DNA of 64,000 bases from Archegozetes longisetosus (Eukaryota; Arthropoda; Arachnida; Sarcoptiformes; Trhypochthoniidae): assembly GCA_018873245.2 (NCBI GenBank), contig JAEMBT020000004.1:12594418-12658417 (forward strand), written 5' to 3'. A program made the translations under genes and the position numbers. The notes beneath the pieces were generated by a model. The model did not search any database, was not told the DNA's origin, and saw nothing but the letters and a program-made list of their open reading frames with translations. This document shows positions 61,239 to 64,000 of this stretch, piece after piece. Position 1 is the first letter of the stretch; every line of letters begins with the position of its first letter.

Positions 61239-64000
61239 CTGAAATGATGAGTTAAAAACTAATAAACTTTTTAATTTACATTTTATAGATCTCCTAATTT
61301 ATATAACTCTTTTTTTCAAGCATTACATTTCAAAAAGTTCGCTATAGAAAGTAACTCAATTTTATCTCACGATAACAGACTTAATTAATGTAAATTTGCC
61401 CGTTTTGGGAACCTATTGAAATTAGCTTTCTCCAAATGTCAAAGATTCATCTTTTTAGATTTGTTAACCAATTTGATTAACTATAGAGTAAAAGTATTTT
61501 CATTCATAAAATTGACTATTCGAAGATTAATTGACAAAATAGCTAATCCATTAGTAGGTTTGTAACCTTTAAAACAGGTCCTTTCAAACATCATTGACTA
61601 GTATTGTGATTTGAATGCAATTTAACAGCATTCCTTGTTATAAAAGAGAATCTGTATAACCTTTCATTTGATTTTGTAATCTTGGATTTGGGCGACATTC
61701 CACTCATAAACGAAATATGGTAAAACTCATTGTTCAACAGATGTAATACTATTTGGTTTTTGGAGATAAACACCACTCAAATATTTTGTAAAAGCTTAAG
61801 AGAAATGTTCTCAAATGTGTTTTTCAAATGTGAGTGAAAAAATCTTATCTTATATTACTACTATTATTATTGTTACTACGAGTATAGTGTGGAACCCCTT
61901 AATGATGGTTTGATGCTTTTGCCATTTATGTTTATTTAATGAGTTGGTGTACTCTTCAGTTTGATACGGATTCGTACAACTCATCCTTTTCAATGTCAAG
62001 TTCAATGGTTGCACTTATTTAGCCTTTTGCTCGTATCGTAATTAAACTCTGTCAAATGTGAAAAGTTATATAATGTTAATTCTTGTACTACTATCCAAAA
62101 CTCAATTAAAAAGATAAAACAAGAAATAGTATTCTAATTAACTCATCACGATGGTCTCATAATTACTAATAAAATGCGTTATAAGTTCAATTTTGAACCT
62201 AATCATTTTTCTATTTTAGAAAATTCTTAAAAATAGTAAAATTAAAATAGTTATGATTGTTTGCTTAAAACTTTATAATAAACTAATGTATGACTTAAGA
62301 CCACCAACATTTTAATGAGCCTTCTCGTAGAGTACGGTTCATTGTCAAGCATTTAAATTGACTTATGAATGTTAATCAAATAAATAGTGACTGTCATACC
62401 AGTTAAAAGTGCCAAAAAGATGATAGACTGATTCGTAAACACCCACTGATATCATACCATTGCTTCAGAACAATTTGAATTAAGATATGAAAAGCACTTT
62501 TCGAGAATTTCACGCTTTGGTTGCTTTTAATCGATCGAAGTCTGGAGAACTGACATCTTTATCACATACAATAAAATTTATCAATTATCGTGTATATGTA
62601 TATACATTTTTTTCTGAGAAACTTATAACACTGTCTGAACATTGACGATAATTTCGTATAAATCTCAAGTTAATTAAATTATTGACTTTTCGCACAGGAA
62701 TTTTTTTGAGATAATAAATTGACCCTTTTCAAGATTTGACTAATTCGTTCCCTTAAAATCACGAAAAGTTGATATTTTTAAAATAATTTGTTCTTTGCTC
62801 ATTACTGTTTTTAATATTAATCTGTTTAAGACGCTTTCAACCTTTATAGATAATAAATTAATAGTAGATTCGGTACTATATCTCTCCTGGACTTCATGTT
62901 ATTAAAAAATAGATTCAATGAACTCATCCAAAGAACATGTTTCTCAGATTTTTGAAGAATTGAGGAAATCACTTTCAGAGCCAGTCATATAAGAAAATAA
63001 TAAGCTCAACTAAGCTTAAGCCAAAGTTCTTATATTTGAAATGCTAGAACTGTTTGGAAAAAGGTTTCCAAATTACTAACGAGTAGAATATCTATCGATT
63101 TTCTTTCTCAAAAATTAACATTTGTTTAATTTTTTTAACTAAAACAATTGTCATCTGTATCGATGTTTGCTTAGACTGAATGTGAGCTGAATTTACCTTT
63201 GTTCACAACGTAATTGGTTTTTCTCTAAAACAGAATAAAAGATACACACGGTTTAGAGAAGACAAATTCAAATCTTTCATTATTATTTATGTGAACATCT
63301 ACTCGCTTCACAGACTTTGTATACTTGGATGTTGAGTTTAAAGTGTTGTGATGAACCCTCCATTTAAATGTCAGTAGAGCATCGATTGAAAGGTTAAGGT
63401 AAGCCAACAGACATTGAGAATCAACAGTTGATTGTGATGTTGCAGTCATGCTCAGCACAAGTTAGTGCCACTGATCGATGTGATCGTGAACTTGAAAATT
63501 GACTCGCAACAGACACACTCCAAAACAACATTACTATTGATTTAGTGCTACCGAAGCTTATATTAAGTTTATATAAAATGAATACAGTGTATGCTCTCTG
63601 TTCTTTCTTATTCAAAATAAGAGTAAATGAAAACAAATTTAAAAACTAGTTGTTTCGCAAACTCCTGCGATCGTAAAAAAATAAGAGATAATTGGGATAA
63701 TCCCGGGGAATCATTTATAAACTATTATTCATAAACTTTGATGAATAGAAATAAACAAATTAAAAATACTCTGAATGAGTATGTCATTTGAGTACACTAA
63801 GCAATTGCATAATAAAATTTTTAAAAAAACATCGGAAATCCTATTATCTTAGTTAGAGATTTGTTTTGGAACATATGAGAAACAAACCTTCAATATCGAT
63901 CAATTGTTTTGAGATGTTGATACTTTCAATTCCAGTTATTTTTTATGAGAAATAAAAAACAATATAATAATTCAAAGCAAGATCAAAACCTATTATTTAG
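61239..64000. other. right end of window, 2.8 kb, nothing firmly recognised
   Basis: AT-rich with a slightly less AT-rich patch at 63225-63560, where two overlapping minus-strand frames exist (63225-63458 and 63421-63636); neither shows a recognisable domain. Upstream exons of the candidate gene at 61.1 kb could lie here or beyond the edge. Confidence 0.35.

Noticed and set aside
63225-63636. Overlapping minus-strand ORFs near the right edge
   Set aside because: Neither shows a motif or good splice sites, and the overlapping frames compete with each other.
1-64000. Bacterial or viral insertion, CRISPR array or operon
   Set aside because: No prokaryotic gene, regularly spaced repeat or viral domain was found; composition and splicing are uniform with an animal genome.

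Overview
This window is nuclear DNA from an animal, most likely an arthropod and plausibly a mite or other chelicerate. It is strongly AT-rich and carries metazoan gene families (Integrator subunit 1, discs-large, ecto-NTPDase, BLOC-1 pallidin, UVSSA, GTP cyclohydrolase feedback regulator, alpha-L-iduronidase, a nuclear receptor). Introns are short, roughly 60-350 nt, with GT-AG ends. No operons, prokaryotic genes or CRISPR arrays were seen. The taxonomic call is inference from gene content and style; no diagnostic sequence was recognised. LAYOUT. 1-3.4 kb: the 3' end of a Urb2/Npa2 ribosome-biogenesis gene that runs off the left edge, then a TATA-driven nuclear receptor whose frame is broken twice. 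3.8-6.3 kb: a nine-exon alpha-L-iduronidase gene on the minus strand with a 17-nt micro-exon and one missing base. 7.8-9.0 kb: a composite inverted-repeat element with two smaller elements nested in it and tRNA-like promoter boxes in both halves. 9.5-14.3 kb: single-exon GCHFR, a two-exon ecto-NTPDase, and pallidin (BLOC1S6) on the opposite strand. 14.6-21.4 kb: a complete eight-exon INTS1 gene, head-to-head with BLOC1S6. 23.5-27.8 kb: a TPR-RRM-CCCH protein related to TTC31, converging on an intronless UVSSA gene. 30.0-32.4 kb: a long palindrome holding two divergent small heat-shock protein genes. 34.5-38.0 kb: an orphan discs-large SH3-HOOK-GUK fragment with a nonsense codon and a frameshift, then an intronless PLAT-like multipass membrane protein. 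41.3-42.3 kb: a processed casein kinase 1 pseudogene. 47.7-48.4 kb: a small secreted cysteine-containing protein. 48.4-64 kb: about 15.6 kb with no recognisable gene; one candidate orphan exon lies at 61.1-61.2 kb. HOW THE GENES RELATE. Most are unrelated housekeeping genes: rRNA processing (Urb2), snRNA and mRNA 3' processing (INTS1), transcription-coupled repair (UVSSA), lysosomal glycosaminoglycan breakdown (IDUA) and lysosome-related organelle biogenesis (BLOC1S6). They are not a pathway cluster. The two Hsp20 genes are the one clear functional pair, divergent copies that each carry a heat-shock element. A recurring oddity is that four otherwise good gene models (IDUA, the TTC31-like gene, dlg, the nuclear receptor) each need one or more single-base insertions to restore frame, always in the same direction and mostly at short homopolymers. 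This suggests systematic base-level deletions in the assembly, although true decay is supported for dlg and the CK1 copy.
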